From: JAJDYQ01 sp965214035
Lineage (GTDB): Bacteria; Pseudomonadota; Gammaproteobacteria; JAJDYQ01
NCBI GenBank assembly: GCA_965214035.1
Contig: OZ243932.1
Coordinates: 558,001-622,000 of the forward strand
Reading direction: 5' to 3'
Length of the DNA: 64,000 nucleotides
Part shown: piece after piece, positions 52,365-63,173 of the stretch
Layout: each line of letters starts with the position of its first letter
How positions within the stretch are numbered: position 1 is the stretch's first letter
Made by a program: the position numbers and the translations under genes
Notes under the pieces: generated by a model
What the model saw: the letters and a program-made list of their open reading frames with translations, nothing else
The model's database searches: none
Told to the model about the DNA's origin: nothing

Positions 52365-52608
52365 GGATGCGGTCGCATCTGGCCTGACTTATGCCAGTGT
52401 TATCATGCTGGCTGACCGGTATTGCCAATATACCGGCAACGAGCGTTATCAGCTGCTCGATGAGCTGGACCGTCTGGAGGCCGACACGGCCTCTGTCCGT
52501 GACCGCTATCTGGCCCAGATACAGTGGTTTTCCAACCACTGGCCTGAAGGCCTGCCCTGGATAGCTGATGTTCCCCGACCTGAACCCGCTAATGAGGCAG
52601 CAGCCTGA
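52357..52608 (+). CDS. Small protein, paralogue B
   Basis: These 83 residues have ADRYCQYTG near the start and WFSNHWPEGLPWIADVPRP near the end, which mirror ASNYCESTG and WFSDHWPDGLPWPSDIPRP of the first ORF, so the two arose by duplication. The middle differs (YQLLDELDRLEADTASVRDRYLAQI, a helix). It is coupled to the 32-residue ORF. The function is unknown; the shared tryptophan/proline tail is the conserved part. Confidence 0.65.
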   Translation: MTEDAVASGLTYASVIMLADRYCQYTGNERYQLLDELDRLEADTASVRDRYLAQIQWFSNHWPEGLPWIADVPRPEPANEAAA

Positions 52609-52685
52609 TGTCGTCCCTGATATTGGTCTGCGATGTATCGCCCATATTCATGGAGATGGTGAGCAGGCACTGATTGTTTGGATGG

Positions 52686-53840
52686 TCATTTGTTGGCCTG
52701 TGTGCTCGATGACACTGCATCGGCTGATACGGAATGAATAGCGCCAAGAATGGTTTCCCGGCCTGCTCCGGTAACTGCCGGGATATTGCCGGGCATTCCG
52801 TTCAGTGTTCTCCAGGCCAGCCAGGCAAACATGCCGGCCTCAATCCAGTCGGGTGATATGCTGTAGTGGTCGGATGTAAAGATGGGCACTGGTGAGAGTT
52901 CTCTGAGCCGCTCAATGAGCAGTGGGTTGTATGCACCGCCGCCACAGATTATTGCTTCTTCGCTATCCGGGGCATAGCTGTGTATGGCGTCAGCGATGGT
53001 GACAGCTGAGTATTCGCAGAGTGTGCGTTGAATGTCTTCGGGGGCAATGTTGGTATCGTCAATAAACTTTCCGAGCCATTTCAGGTTAAACAGTTCAGGC
53101 CCTGTGCTTTTCGGTGGTTTTTGTTGTAGCCATGGTTCATCCAGCAGTCGGGCCAGCAGTGTCGGATGCAGTTGCCCGCTGCGGGCCCAGCGGGCATCTT
53201 TGTCATAGCGTTGTTGCTGGTGCTGTTGTATCCATTGGTCCATGAGTGTATTGGCCGGCCCGGTATCCAATCCTTCGATATCGCCATTTTGGTGAAGAAT
53301 GCTGATATTGGCGATACCACCAAGGTTGAGCACAATACTGTTTATACCTTTCTGGAAGAACAGGTGGTGGTGAAATAGTGGTGCCAGTGGGGCGCCCTGT
53401 CCGCCATAGAGCATGTCTCTTTGTCTGAAGTCTGATACGCAGGTAATGCCGGTTTGCGCGGCCAGCCGTTCACCATTGCCCAGTTGGAGTGTGTAGGGCG
53501 GGTTGCAGTCCGGGCAGTGGCGCACCGTTTGTCCGTGGCTGCCAATGGCAATAATTTGACCGGTTTGCAGGCCATTGCGGGATAGCAGCCTGCCGACGCA
53601 ATCGGCGTAAAGATCAACCAGACAGATATCGAGCCTGCAAATGTCGTCAATACGGTCTGTGATGCCGTGGCTTATGCTCTGAATACTCTGGCGCAGGGTA
53701 TCGGGGATCTCCGGTGTGATGCCGTCCAGAAATTCAGTTTGCCCATCGTTGTTGATTTGTAGCAGTACCGTATCAACGGCATCAAGGCTGGTTCCTGTCA
53801 TCAGGCCGATAAAATAACCTGCTGTCAGGCTGGAGCTCAT
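52686..53840 (-). CDS. anmK: Anhydro-N-acetylmuramic acid kinase
   Basis: AnmK phosphorylates and opens anhydroMurNAc in cell-wall recycling. The 384-residue protein has YFIGLMTGTSLDAVDTVLL at the start, IAIGSHGQTVRHCP, LNLGGIANISIL, GLDTGPANTLMD and a late ICGGGAYNPLLIERL, all typical. The frame stays open 53 codons upstream, but ATG 53840 starts the conserved N-terminus. It lies beyond the accessory island from erpA, its usual neighbour. Confidence 0.94.
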   Translation of the reverse strand: MSSSLTAGYFIGLMTGTSLDAVDTVLLQINNDGQTEFLDGITPEIPDTLRQSIQSISHGITDRIDDICRLDICLVDLYADCVGRLLSRNGLQTGQIIAIGSHGQTVRHCPDCNPPYTLQLGNGERLAAQTGITCVSDFRQRDMLYGGQGAPLAPLFHHHLFFQKGINSIVLNLGGIANISILHQNGDIEGLDTGPANTLMDQWIQQHQQQRYDKDARWARSGQLHPTLLARLLDEPWLQQKPPKSTGPELFNLKWLGKFIDDTNIAPEDIQRTLCEYSAVTIADAIHSYAPDSEEAIICGGGAYNPLLIERLRELSPVPIFTSDHYSISPDWIEAGMFAWLAWRTLNGMPGNIPAVTGAGRETILGAIHSVSADAVSSSTQANK

Positions 53841-53871
53841 GTGTGATATGTCTATCCGGCAGATCGGTGGC

Positions 53872-55206
53872 TTAGTTGGTAAGGTTGTCGGCACCTTGTG
53901 CGTTGTCTCGGCTAACCACATGGGGTGGGCTGAGTAATGCCAGCTGATTGAATAGCGATGTCGACAGATTTTGCAGATCCGGCATATATTTCCGGGCAAT
54001 CGTGTGCGCTTGCGGTAGTTTGATGGTCAGCGGATCGCGATGGATGCCATCCACCCGCAATTCGTAGTGCAGATGGGGGCCGGTAGCCAGCCCGGTGGAA
54101 CCGACGTATCCAATAGTCTGACCCTGCTTGACTGATTTGCCCTTGCGGATGCCTTTGGCATAGCGGCTGAGATGACCATAAACCGTCGTGTATTTTTGCC
54201 CGTGCTGAATAAATATGACTTTGCCGTAGCCGCCCTTGTTGCCCTTGAAGCTGACTTTACCGTTGCTGGTGGCCAGTACAGGTGTGCCGTGCGCAGCAGC
54301 ATAGTCAATGCCTTTATGGGGGCGCCATTTTTTCAGGATTGGATGCCAGCGATTTTTGCTGAAGCGTGAACTGATGCGCGTAAATTTTACCGGGGTACGC
54401 AGAAATGCCTTGCGCATGGCGCGACCATTGGGAGCATAATAATCCGAAATTTCCCCTTCATTTGTGTAGTAGATAGCTCGGTGAATCTCACCCTGATTGA
54501 TGAACTCGGCAGCAATAATGCGACCATCGCCTATCTTTTCGCCATCAACGTATTGGCCTTCATAGAGAACGGTAAAGCGGTCGCCCTCGCGGATATCCAG
54601 GGCGAAATCAATATCCCAGCCAAATATCCCAGCCATCTGCATAATGGTGGTATCGCTAAGTCCGGCCCTGTTGCCGGCGACGAATAGCGAATCCCGGATA
54701 GTGCCTTGGGCATATTCGGTCCGGATTTCTACATTTTTCAGTTCCTCGCTGACTGTCCATGTGCCATTGTCGAGTATCGCTGACAGTGAGCGGGTTTTGC
54801 TGGTGGTGAGCTTTAGTTGAGTGAATTTTTCCTGTGTGTAGCCAAAGTCGAATGTCTGGCCCGGCTTGATATGCGCGAACTCTCTGCCGAGATTGCTGCT
54901 GTTGACGATCTCGTGCAGCGTTGAGGCGGGCAGGCCGATACGCTTGAAGATATGTGACAGACTGTCGCCTTTACGCACCTTTTCGTATTTCCAGATCATA
55001 TTGTCAGCGCTGCCTACTTCAGGGGATATTGCGAGGATGCCGGATTGTTTTGGCAGTTCTATGCTGATGCGGGTTTTTGATGCCGCAGCACGATTGGCGG
55101 AAACCTCAATGGGGCGCAGTGCAATGCCCAGCGTGACTAAACCGACGGCGACTATGATGATCAGCCAGTGTTTTCTGGCGCTTAAAGAATTTATACTTTG
55201 TTTCAT
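53872..55206 (-). CDS. M23 murein endopeptidase (MepM-like)
   Basis: This 444-residue envelope hydrolase has an N-terminal membrane anchor (WLIIIVAVGLVTLGIAL), a LysM/OapA-like region (YEKVRKGDSLSHIFKRIGL) and the LytM peptidase domain. Zinc ligands are in HKGIDYAAAHGTPV and HLHYELRVDG. It probably cuts peptidoglycan cross-links during growth. It lies 31 bases before anmK on the same strand and is divergent from tyrS, as in Pseudomonas. Confidence 0.93.
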   Translation of the reverse strand: MKQSINSLSARKHWLIIIVAVGLVTLGIALRPIEVSANRAAASKTRISIELPKQSGILAISPEVGSADNMIWKYEKVRKGDSLSHIFKRIGLPASTLHEIVNSSNLGREFAHIKPGQTFDFGYTQEKFTQLKLTTSKTRSLSAILDNGTWTVSEELKNVEIRTEYAQGTIRDSLFVAGNRAGLSDTTIMQMAGIFGWDIDFALDIREGDRFTVLYEGQYVDGEKIGDGRIIAAEFINQGEIHRAIYYTNEGEISDYYAPNGRAMRKAFLRTPVKFTRISSRFSKNRWHPILKKWRPHKGIDYAAAHGTPVLATSNGKVSFKGNKGGYGKVIFIQHGQKYTTVYGHLSRYAKGIRKGKSVKQGQTIGYVGSTGLATGPHLHYELRVDGIHRDPLTIKLPQAHTIARKYMPDLQNLSTSLFNQLALLSPPHVVSRDNAQGADNLTN

Positions 55207-55340
55207 TATTGTATTTTAAGTTTATGAAAAATAATGACTTTATTAATTATATCCAGATGGTAGAGTAGCGAATGCGGATACGGTGGTCAACTGTTATATT
55301 GAAAAAATATCAGATTAGGCAGTTCGTCAGACAATCCCGC

Positions 55341-55346
55341 TATAAT
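55341..55346 (+). promoter_or_regulatory. -10 box of tyrS
   Basis: A perfect TATAAT lies 38 bases before the tyrS start. No convincing -35 box is seen at 16-18 bases upstream, so the promoter may need an activator or be weak. Confidence 0.45.
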
Positions 55347-55378
55347 GACTTTAGCTTATTATTTCGTACCCGATTTCA

Positions 55379-56593
55379 ATGAAAATTATGGTGTCAGTCA
55401 GCGAACAGATGGCCGTTATCAAACATGGTGTCGATGAAATACTGCCTGAAGAAGAGCTTGCCAGAAAGCTGGAATTTGGACGTCCGCTCAGAGTCAAGGC
55501 GGGCTTTGATCCGACGGCCCCTGATCTTCACCTTGGGCATACGGTATTGATCAACAAGCTACGGCAGTTTCAGGAGCTTGGGCATGAAGTCCTGTTTCTG
55601 ATCGGTGACTTTACCGGAATGATAGGCGATCCGACCGGGAAAAGTGCCACCCGACCGCCATTGACCAAACAAGATGTGCTGGAAAATGCCGCCACCTATG
55701 AGCGTCAGGTTTTCAAAATTCTGGACCCGGAAAAAACCATGGTGTGCTTCAATTCATCATGGATGGAGCAGATGGATGCCGCTGATCTGGTTCGGCTGGC
55801 AGCCCGGCACACGGTAGCCCGTATGCTGGAGCGGGATGATTTTAATAAACGCTATAAAAGCGGTCAGTCGATAGCCATACACGAACTGCTTTATCCTCTG
55901 GTGCAGGGCTATGATTCTGTAGCCCTGCAGGCCGATGTCGAGCTGGGTGGCACTGATCAGAGATTTAATCTGCTGGTTGGTCGGCAGTTGCAACAGGCAT
56001 ACGGTCAGCCACCACAGGTCATTTTGACCATGCCGATTCTGGAAGGGCTTGATGGTGTGCAGAAAATGTCCAAATCACTCAACAACTATGTCGGTATCGC
56101 GGATAGCCTGGAGCAGATGTTTGGCAAAATCATGTCGATCTCGGATGAGATGATGTGGCGTTATTTTGAATTGCTCAGCTTGCGGCCAATGGTGGAAATA
56201 GAACAATTCAAGGCGGATGTCGAGGCGGGGAAAAATCCAAGGGATGTTAAATTCCTGCTTGCCGAGGAGATCACCGCCCGTTTTCACAGTGAGAAGGCAG
56301 CGGTCGCGGCAAGAACAGGGTTTATTGCACAGTTTCAAAAAGGGGCAATACCCGATGCTATCCCGGAAGTGGATGTACATGCGGGAGAGGATGGAATGCC
56401 GCTGGCGAATATACTCAAAGACGCGGGTCTGGTGAGCAGCACCTCGGAGGCGCATCGTATGGCAAAGCAGGGGGCGGTAAAAATGGATGGCAAAAAACTG
56501 TCGGATGCCCGTGTTAAACTATCCGCCGGGCAGCCGGTTGTCTTTCAGGTAGGGAAAAGGCGCTTTGCCAAGGTTGTCATAAAGTCGCAGTAA
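55379..56593 (+). CDS. tyrS: Tyrosyl-tRNA synthetase
   Basis: This class I synthetase of 404 residues has the HIGH-like motif in PDLHLGHTVLINKL, the KMSKS motif exactly (GVQKMSKSLNNY) and a C-terminal S4 RNA-binding domain (LANILKDAGLVSSTSEAHRMAKQGAV). The sequence style is the TyrZ-type group common in Pseudomonas. An ATG nine bases further in is a possible start. tyrS upstream of 16S rRNA is a conserved pairing; here 4.9 kb of other DNA lies between them. Confidence 0.96.
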   Translation: MKIMVSVSEQMAVIKHGVDEILPEEELARKLEFGRPLRVKAGFDPTAPDLHLGHTVLINKLRQFQELGHEVLFLIGDFTGMIGDPTGKSATRPPLTKQDVLENAATYERQVFKILDPEKTMVCFNSSWMEQMDAADLVRLAARHTVARMLERDDFNKRYKSGQSIAIHELLYPLVQGYDSVALQADVELGGTDQRFNLLVGRQLQQAYGQPPQVILTMPILEGLDGVQKMSKSLNNYVGIADSLEQMFGKIMSISDEMMWRYFELLSLRPMVEIEQFKADVEAGKNPRDVKFLLAEEITARFHSEKAAVAARTGFIAQFQKGAIPDAIPEVDVHAGEDGMPLANILKDAGLVSSTSEAHRMAKQGAVKMDGKKLSDARVKLSAGQPVVFQVGKRRFAKVVIKSQ

Positions 56594-56740
56594 GGTAAGG
56601 AAAATCCAGCGTCAGTACCGTTATGTCTGTGCCATCAGAAGAAAGGGCGGACAAGATGCCGGCCTTTTCCTCAAGGTTGCCCCGAATGCCTGTAGCAGGG
56701 GTGTATTCTTATTCAAGATACCGCTTGGCGGCCTTGCGCA

Positions 56741-57337
56741 TCAGAATGTCCTAACAAGACCGATGGCAAGGGCGTTGAGATCAATATCGTCTTTGTCGTA
56801 GTACCTGATGTATTCAAGATTGATGCGCCACTGCTCGGATGTGGCGATGTCTGCACCCAGACCGTACGAAAAGTCCGAGCCTGTCGATACTTCAATGCCA
56901 GCTGCTTCGGCCTTGGCTTTAAATCGAGTGAACCCGCCAATCAGGTAAGGGTAGAACGAGTCGCCCGCCCATAGTCCGACACGGGCATAGGCACCAAGGA
57001 AGTGCTCAAGCTCGTAATCAATCTCGACAGTCGTGCTTCCCGTAACGCCATCGCCCGTAGTATCTCCACCAAGCCCTGCTCTTGCCTCTAGAGATACATG
57101 ATCGTTGAACTGCCTGCCTGCCCTGAAATAGGCCGTTCCAGTTTTCACCTTCTCTGGATTAACAGAAGTGCCAGCCACATTTTGCACAGCCCCGTCATAT
57201 TCCGTCCTCGCTATCCCGCCACCAAAATAACCATGATTTTTCGCCGGATTGCCCTGTTGTGCCAAAACGGTGTGTGGCAACAGTGCCAGAATGCCCGTAG
57301 CCAGCATGGACACCCATCGCATGTGTTTTCTTCTCAT
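56741..57337 (-). CDS. Small outer-membrane beta-barrel protein
   Basis: The 198-residue product has a signal peptide (MLATGILALLPHTVLA-QQ) and an eight-stranded OmpA/OmpX-like barrel: GYFGGGIARTEYD, VSLEARAGLGG, HFLGAYARVGLW, FYPYLIGGFTRFKA, FSYGLGADI and a final NALAIGLVRTF ending in Phe, the outer-membrane insertion signal. Function is unknown. It sits alone between tyrS and IS debris. Confidence 0.82.
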   Translation of the reverse strand: MRRKHMRWVSMLATGILALLPHTVLAQQGNPAKNHGYFGGGIARTEYDGAVQNVAGTSVNPEKVKTGTAYFRAGRQFNDHVSLEARAGLGGDTTGDGVTGSTTVEIDYELEHFLGAYARVGLWAGDSFYPYLIGGFTRFKAKAEAAGIEVSTGSDFSYGLGADIATSEQWRINLEYIRYYDKDDIDLNALAIGLVRTF

Positions 57338-57460
57338 CTAAGGTAAATTGTGAAAAAAGCCTGATTCAGGCTTCTTTGTGCCTAAATCGGGAGCATTGTA
57401 ACATATACAATACATAGTACCTAAAATAGGTGCGATGTCGTATGCTGATTCAATACTCAA

Positions 57461-57850
57461 TGAGACAAAATCAAGTGGCCTGCATGAGTTGTTGATAGTA
57501 ATCCATCGGTGTGTTCAATCCAATTCCATCGTGAGGTTGATAGTGGTTATAGTCGTGTTGGTATTGCACCAATTCCTGATTGATAGCTTTCACCGTTAGT
57601 GTCCCCTTGGTAGAGCGGATAAAACTCGTAGCGGCTGGTGCCATTGGCACGTTCCACACAACCATTGAACTTCGGGCTTTGGGGAGGCAATATATACAGG
57701 GCGATACCGGAGTCTTTGCAAGCCGTTTCAAACTCATCCCGGAACTCACTGCCACCATCGACCTGGATTGGCATCAGGTCAAACGAAAGTGGTGTTTAAT
57801 ACGATTCCAATTTTCATCTGTCAGCTTGTTCATGGAATCCATTGTACTTC
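57461..57850 (-). mobile_element. Composite IS remnant
   Basis: From 57850 downward, MNKLTDENWNRIKHHF resembles the start of an IS5-type transposase. After about 20 codons it gives way to the C-terminal part of an integrase-core transposase (IQVDGGSEFRDEFETACKD, PQSPKFNGCVERANG, then in another frame YNHYQPHDGIGLNTPMDYY). The tail ends at TGAGACAAAATCAAG (57461-57475), which recurs at 58620. Two different elements have been fused and frameshifted, so neither is active. Confidence 0.75.
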
Positions 57851-57906
57851 ATTTCATGCTTGAGTTAATTTTGAGATAGGTTCACGTTACATGGATACCC
57901 TCGTGA

Positions 57907-58545
57907 TCAGTGCTTGACTGAAACCGTCTTTCTCCACTTCTTGTACCATCGTGAGAATCTCCACCACTCACGTATGCTGTTCTTTTTAATCGCACTGAAA
58001 ATCCGACGTTGGTAATCAATACTGTCCTCTGCAGTCATTCGGAATGTGCGCTTTGGTCTCCCGTACAAACCTGGAATCACCAGCCACTGCTTCTTCACGT
58101 AAGCAAGAGTGTGGCACGTGGCTTCGTCTCCATCTGGTGCAATTAGGTGGACATGTGCGAGATCCTCCACACGAGATATTCTGCGACCAATGTCGCTAGC
58201 CATGATTGGGTTGTATAGCGTAGCCTGAGTTAAAGAGGTAAACAAAACCGAAATGATTCTCCATGACTCCTGTGGATCTATCTTACCATCTTTGGTATGA
58301 GAAATCATATTCTCAACATTCTCCCATTTTAGTGGGACGACGAAATCGGGATCCTCCGGCAATCCCGAATCTATACGGATACGTTCCTCTTCAAGTGCAA
58401 TGGTCAATTCTTCACCGGTCTCTTCGATAGTTATCCCTATGATATCAAAAATACCACGAAAGTAATCTACAATTTCCTTAGATTGTGGAATCGCTTGCCA
58501 AACCTGTAATGCCGAGATTTTGTGTTCCATCTTGATGGTCTCCAT
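57907..58545 (-). CDS. Hypothetical protein, possibly SCP2-like
   Basis: This soluble 212-residue protein has a pattern of IEETGEELTIALEEERIRID followed by DFVVPLKWENVENMIS that faintly recalls sterol-carrier (SCP2) domains. The C-terminal end is rich in Arg/Trp/Lys (REWWRFSRWYKKWRKT). The family is not otherwise recognised. It lies between two IS-end sequences, so it may be passenger DNA of a former composite element. Confidence 0.6.
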   Translation of the reverse strand: METIKMEHKISALQVWQAIPQSKEIVDYFRGIFDIIGITIEETGEELTIALEEERIRIDSGLPEDPDFVVPLKWENVENMISHTKDGKIDPQESWRIISVLFTSLTQATLYNPIMASDIGRRISRVEDLAHVHLIAPDGDEATCHTLAYVKKQWLVIPGLYGRPKRTFRMTAEDSIDYQRRIFSAIKKNSIREWWRFSRWYKKWRKTVSVKH

Positions 58546-58820
58546 AATGAAAATTCCATAATGAAAATTCTGTGCCAGCGAATTATAGTTTATATATTGT
58601 GCTGGTTCAATACCTAAACTGAGACAAAATCAAGCGGCCTGTACAGGCTGGACCTGATTGAGCTGGTGTTGTACTGCGGCGGCATGGATGCCGATCCGTG
58701 CGAATTGTTGCGGCTTGTCCAGAGACACACTGCGGTTGATGATACATAGCCACTGTGGAATCGGTTGTCAGCAGGGGTATCGGGAAAATGGTCGCAATAT
58801 TTTATTTTTAAATTTGACAG
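58546..58820. other. IS-end remnant and spacer
   Basis: TGAGACAAAATCAAG at 58620-58634 repeats the IS end seen at 57461, in the same orientation, followed by about 120 bases that may be the 3' end of a transposase read on the minus strand. No complete gene is present. Confidence 0.5.
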
Positions 58821-58930
58821 AATTAGCTTGACGAAACTTTTTTGCCTCTATAACCGCCGCTCTTGCCGCAGCGTCTGTGGCAGAGAGGTGAAATATGGCC
58901 GCCCGGTGGCTTCCGGGTGCGCCTGTATTT
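58821..58930 (+). promoter_or_regulatory. Diverged copy of the rRNA promoter/leader start
   Basis: AATTAGCTTGACGAA at 58821 and the next ~100 bases match 61198-61310 closely, including -35 TTGACG (58828), a -10 box (TATAAC, 58849) and the GGCCGCCCGGTGGCTTCCGGG hairpin region. Spacing is 15 bases instead of 16 and the -10 has lost its final T, so it is probably weak. A transcript from here would run antisense into the phosphatase gene. Confidence 0.75.
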
Positions 58931-58980
58931 TTTGAGCAATACTAATTTTCGAGGGAATTACCTCATTCCCAGAAAGGATG

Positions 58981-60765
58981 CTACCAAAGTTGTACGCGCG
59001 CGGTCGAGTTGTGCTTATAGACTGGCTCTTTTCCCTCTTCTTTTATCTCTTCGAGTCCATACAACTGGAACACAGCCTCCTGTTTTTCTGGATATACCTG
59101 GATGATTGAATATGGGCTTTTCACACTCAACTGATGACGGGTAAAGTTTTCTCCGTCTGAGGTATGACCGCTTTCGGATGCAGGCAGGAAATGCTTGGCA
59201 ATTTTTTCTGGCCCCAGTCCCAGATGATATGTTATCGCGCTGGAAGTTAGTTGCCAGATGGGTGTCTCTATACCATCCTTGGTCAGCCGGAATGCCGCTG
59301 ATGCATGTACATCACCCGACAGTATGGCAACTTTGATGCCTTTGGCCGCTGCAGCCCAAAGCAGTTTCTTGAACTCTTTGCGTTCGTTATCATGCAAAGA
59401 ATGTTCCCACCCGTCCCGTAAATCATCGCGATTGCCAGCATTAAGAATGTCAAAAAATTTGTTTTCCTCAAGGTCAAACCATCTTTCTCCCATATGCAGA
59501 ACAGGCACTGCGGATACTACAAACAAAAAACTGGTCTGAGCGGCGTCAAGTTGCTCAACAAGTTGTTTGAAATCATTGAATTGGCTTTCGCCGTGGATGC
59601 GAAAGGTTGAGCGATTTATATCACGATATCCTCTGCCATCAAGCACGAAAAAGGCACACCTGTTGTGATTGAAGCCATAGTGAAAAATATCCTTCCCGGT
59701 TTGGGGATTATGGCTGTGTTCGTATTCGAAATACGCCTCTTTGGCCGCTCTGAACATTCGATTGAGCAACTCATCACCATCTTCCTTTTTCAAATCCTTG
59801 TCTTTGCACTTTTTGTATATCTCATGTTCATTGGGATTGTCCTTGCCCGAGCCAGGATTATCAAAGGATCCCCATCCGTCCCCGATCTCATGATCGTCCC
59901 AAATCATGTAAGTCGGGAAATGGGAATATATCTGCTTTAACGGCGCAAATCCCCAATAGCCGCGGTATATGTCGCGAAACCAGGAGAGCATCGTCCCCTC
60001 GCTGGGCAGCAATTTCCCGTCTTCCTTGCGCATCACCTTGTAAAGATAGTTCCAGATGCTTATGCTGGGGCGACCATCTGTATATACCTGATCTCCTCCC
60101 GCAATCAGGAAGGCGGGGCGTATTTTGCCCTGTGAGTGGCGGAGCAAAGTATTGTGCAAGCCATCCCAGGCTTCCATTCTTTCAACCTCAATATTCCTGG
60201 AGAATAAAAAGCGTCTTTTTTCCACGTATGGGTTGTGACAACTGAACAGGGCAAAACTGAATGCCCCCGATTCGGCCAATGTTCTGAAAAAGTTCCCCTT
60301 GTATATGCGTGCTTGCTGTCCATGTGCTGGCGCCCCTCTTTCTGGAACAACCGCCCGATCGCGCCCGATTATGGGCCGCCAGATTCCTTCATTGTCGCGG
60401 AAGATGCAGTATTGATATCGAGTATCCTGACGCAAATCATGAATTCGCTCCACATGAGTGGTGTCATCACTGTAATCCTGAATTTCAACATTTCTGGTGA
60501 CGCATCGGTTTTTTTCTGCGAATTGTTCGATTTCAGCCTGTTTGTATTCGGCCTTTATCTTTGCCCTGGTCTCTTCGTCAGCGCATGCCCAAAGAAGTAG
60601 CCTGTACTTTCCCGGCTTGCCCGCACGAAACCATATTGTCGCTGAATTGATTGTGGTATGGCCCACGATGGCACCGGTCTTAAGGCGTGGGTTAGGCCAA
60701 GGACGTTCGGTCCTATAGATGAAACCGTCATCTGCATCAAACTCAGTCTTTTGGCTTTTTTCCAT
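58981..60765 (-). CDS. PhoD-like metallophosphatase (alkaline phosphatase D family)
   Basis: These 594 residues have a fibronectin-like N-terminal part (GAIVGHTTINSATIWFRAG) and the PhoD metal-binding core: ALFSCHNPY, FLIAGGDQVYTDGR, YMIWDDHEIGDGWG, FFVLDGRGYRD and ILSGDVHASAAF. No Tat or Sec signal peptide is visible, unlike classic PhoD, so it may be cytoplasmic or belong to the PhoD-like group of unknown substrate. The gene lies between two copies of an rRNA-type promoter, a sign of insertion next to the rRNA operon. Confidence 0.87.
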   Translation of the reverse strand: MEKSQKTEFDADDGFIYRTERPWPNPRLKTGAIVGHTTINSATIWFRAGKPGKYRLLLWACADEETRAKIKAEYKQAEIEQFAEKNRCVTRNVEIQDYSDDTTHVERIHDLRQDTRYQYCIFRDNEGIWRPIIGRDRAVVPERGAPAHGQQARIYKGNFFRTLAESGAFSFALFSCHNPYVEKRRFLFSRNIEVERMEAWDGLHNTLLRHSQGKIRPAFLIAGGDQVYTDGRPSISIWNYLYKVMRKEDGKLLPSEGTMLSWFRDIYRGYWGFAPLKQIYSHFPTYMIWDDHEIGDGWGSFDNPGSGKDNPNEHEIYKKCKDKDLKKEDGDELLNRMFRAAKEAYFEYEHSHNPQTGKDIFHYGFNHNRCAFFVLDGRGYRDINRSTFRIHGESQFNDFKQLVEQLDAAQTSFLFVVSAVPVLHMGERWFDLEENKFFDILNAGNRDDLRDGWEHSLHDNERKEFKKLLWAAAAKGIKVAILSGDVHASAAFRLTKDGIETPIWQLTSSAITYHLGLGPEKIAKHFLPASESGHTSDGENFTRHQLSVKSPYSIIQVYPEKQEAVFQLYGLEEIKEEGKEPVYKHNSTARVQLW

Positions 60766-61197
60766 AACTTGCTCCTTTCTGGTGGGATGTGTAAACAGTT
60801 TTGTGTGTAGCCATTAGTTGCCAGACCGAAAACGGTTGTCAAACATAAGCTAAAGATCAATTGTAGCATCATCCCGGCCGTATTTTTCTTCCATTTTCGT
60901 AATCACGATTGTGACCGTGCTCCGATGGTTGTGACCTGCTTTCCTGAAACCGACCGACGCCGCCAGGTGCCCTCTGGATTTTGTCTTGCTGTATTTTCCC
61001 CATCTGCGATATTCAGACTCCAGTCTGCGGATGTTCCAATTTTTGCGAGTGGTATCACTTTTTCAGGCTTCTGAGAGGGCACCAGGACTGCCTTCCGGGT
61101 CGTTTTCATGTATTCATCGCAGAGGAGGGGCGGCGCAGGATCGGCTGTAATAGGACCGCCGGAGAAGACGGCAAATATTTTTCAAAATAATTTACAA
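60766..61197. other. Region before rRNA promoter, no clear gene
   Basis: A 68-codon minus-strand frame at 60903-61109 encodes a Ser/Arg-rich peptide (VLVPSQKPEKVIPLAKIGTSADWSLNIADG) of no recognised family; I leave it unannotated as a gene. Activator sites for the rRNA promoter could lie in the AT-rich bases just before 61200. Confidence 0.45.
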
Positions 61198-61203
61198 ATT
61201 AGC

Positions 61204-61231
61204 TTGACGAACCTTTTTTTGCCCCTATAAT
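61204..61231 (+). promoter_or_regulatory. rRNA operon promoter
   Basis: TTGACG (61204-61209) and TATAAT (61226-61231) are 16 bases apart, the short spacing common in rRNA P1 promoters, followed by a GC-rich discriminator CCCCGC typical of stringent control. It lies 273 bases before the 16S gene. Confidence 0.85.
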
Positions 61232-61355
61232 CCCCGCTCTTGCTGCAGCATCTGCGGCAGGGAGGCCAAAGTTATGGCTGCCCGGTGATCTCCGGGTGTG
61301 CCCGCATTATGGTGGCCGGCTGCTCTCGCATCGTCTTTTGGGGATGAGTGGGCGG

Positions 61356-61367
61356 GTTCTTTAACAA
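61356..61367 (+). promoter_or_regulatory. boxA antitermination site in the rRNA leader
   Basis: GTTCTTTAACAA closely matches the boxA core used by Nus factors in rRNA transcription. Just after it, 61374-61396 is almost the reverse complement of 63081-63104 beyond the 16S end, forming the RNase III processing stem of the 16S precursor. Confidence 0.8.
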
Positions 61368-61503
61368 CATGATAGATAATTTGTGTGGGCGCTCACGTCG
61401 AGCTGGTTTTGCCAGATGTTTTCGATGAAGAGTCGCCTGACTTTTGTCAGTTAATTCTAAATCGAGCAAGGATTGGTTGCCCTCAAAAGCAACCGAATAT
61501 TTT

Positions 61504-63056
<1,553 letters not shown>

Positions 63057-63173
63057 AAGAGAAAGCAGGACCTTCTCTTCGTGAGCGTCCAACACAAATT
63101 ATCTGTCAATCAAACTAGTAATTGGCACATCGTTTGTTTATTCTGTTTATTCTGAAATACAGGAGGTGTAATT

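Noticed and set aside
60903..61109. 68-codon minus-strand ORF upstream of the rRNA promoter
   Set aside because: No ribosome site, no known family and low-complexity ends; kept only as a note in the gap entry.
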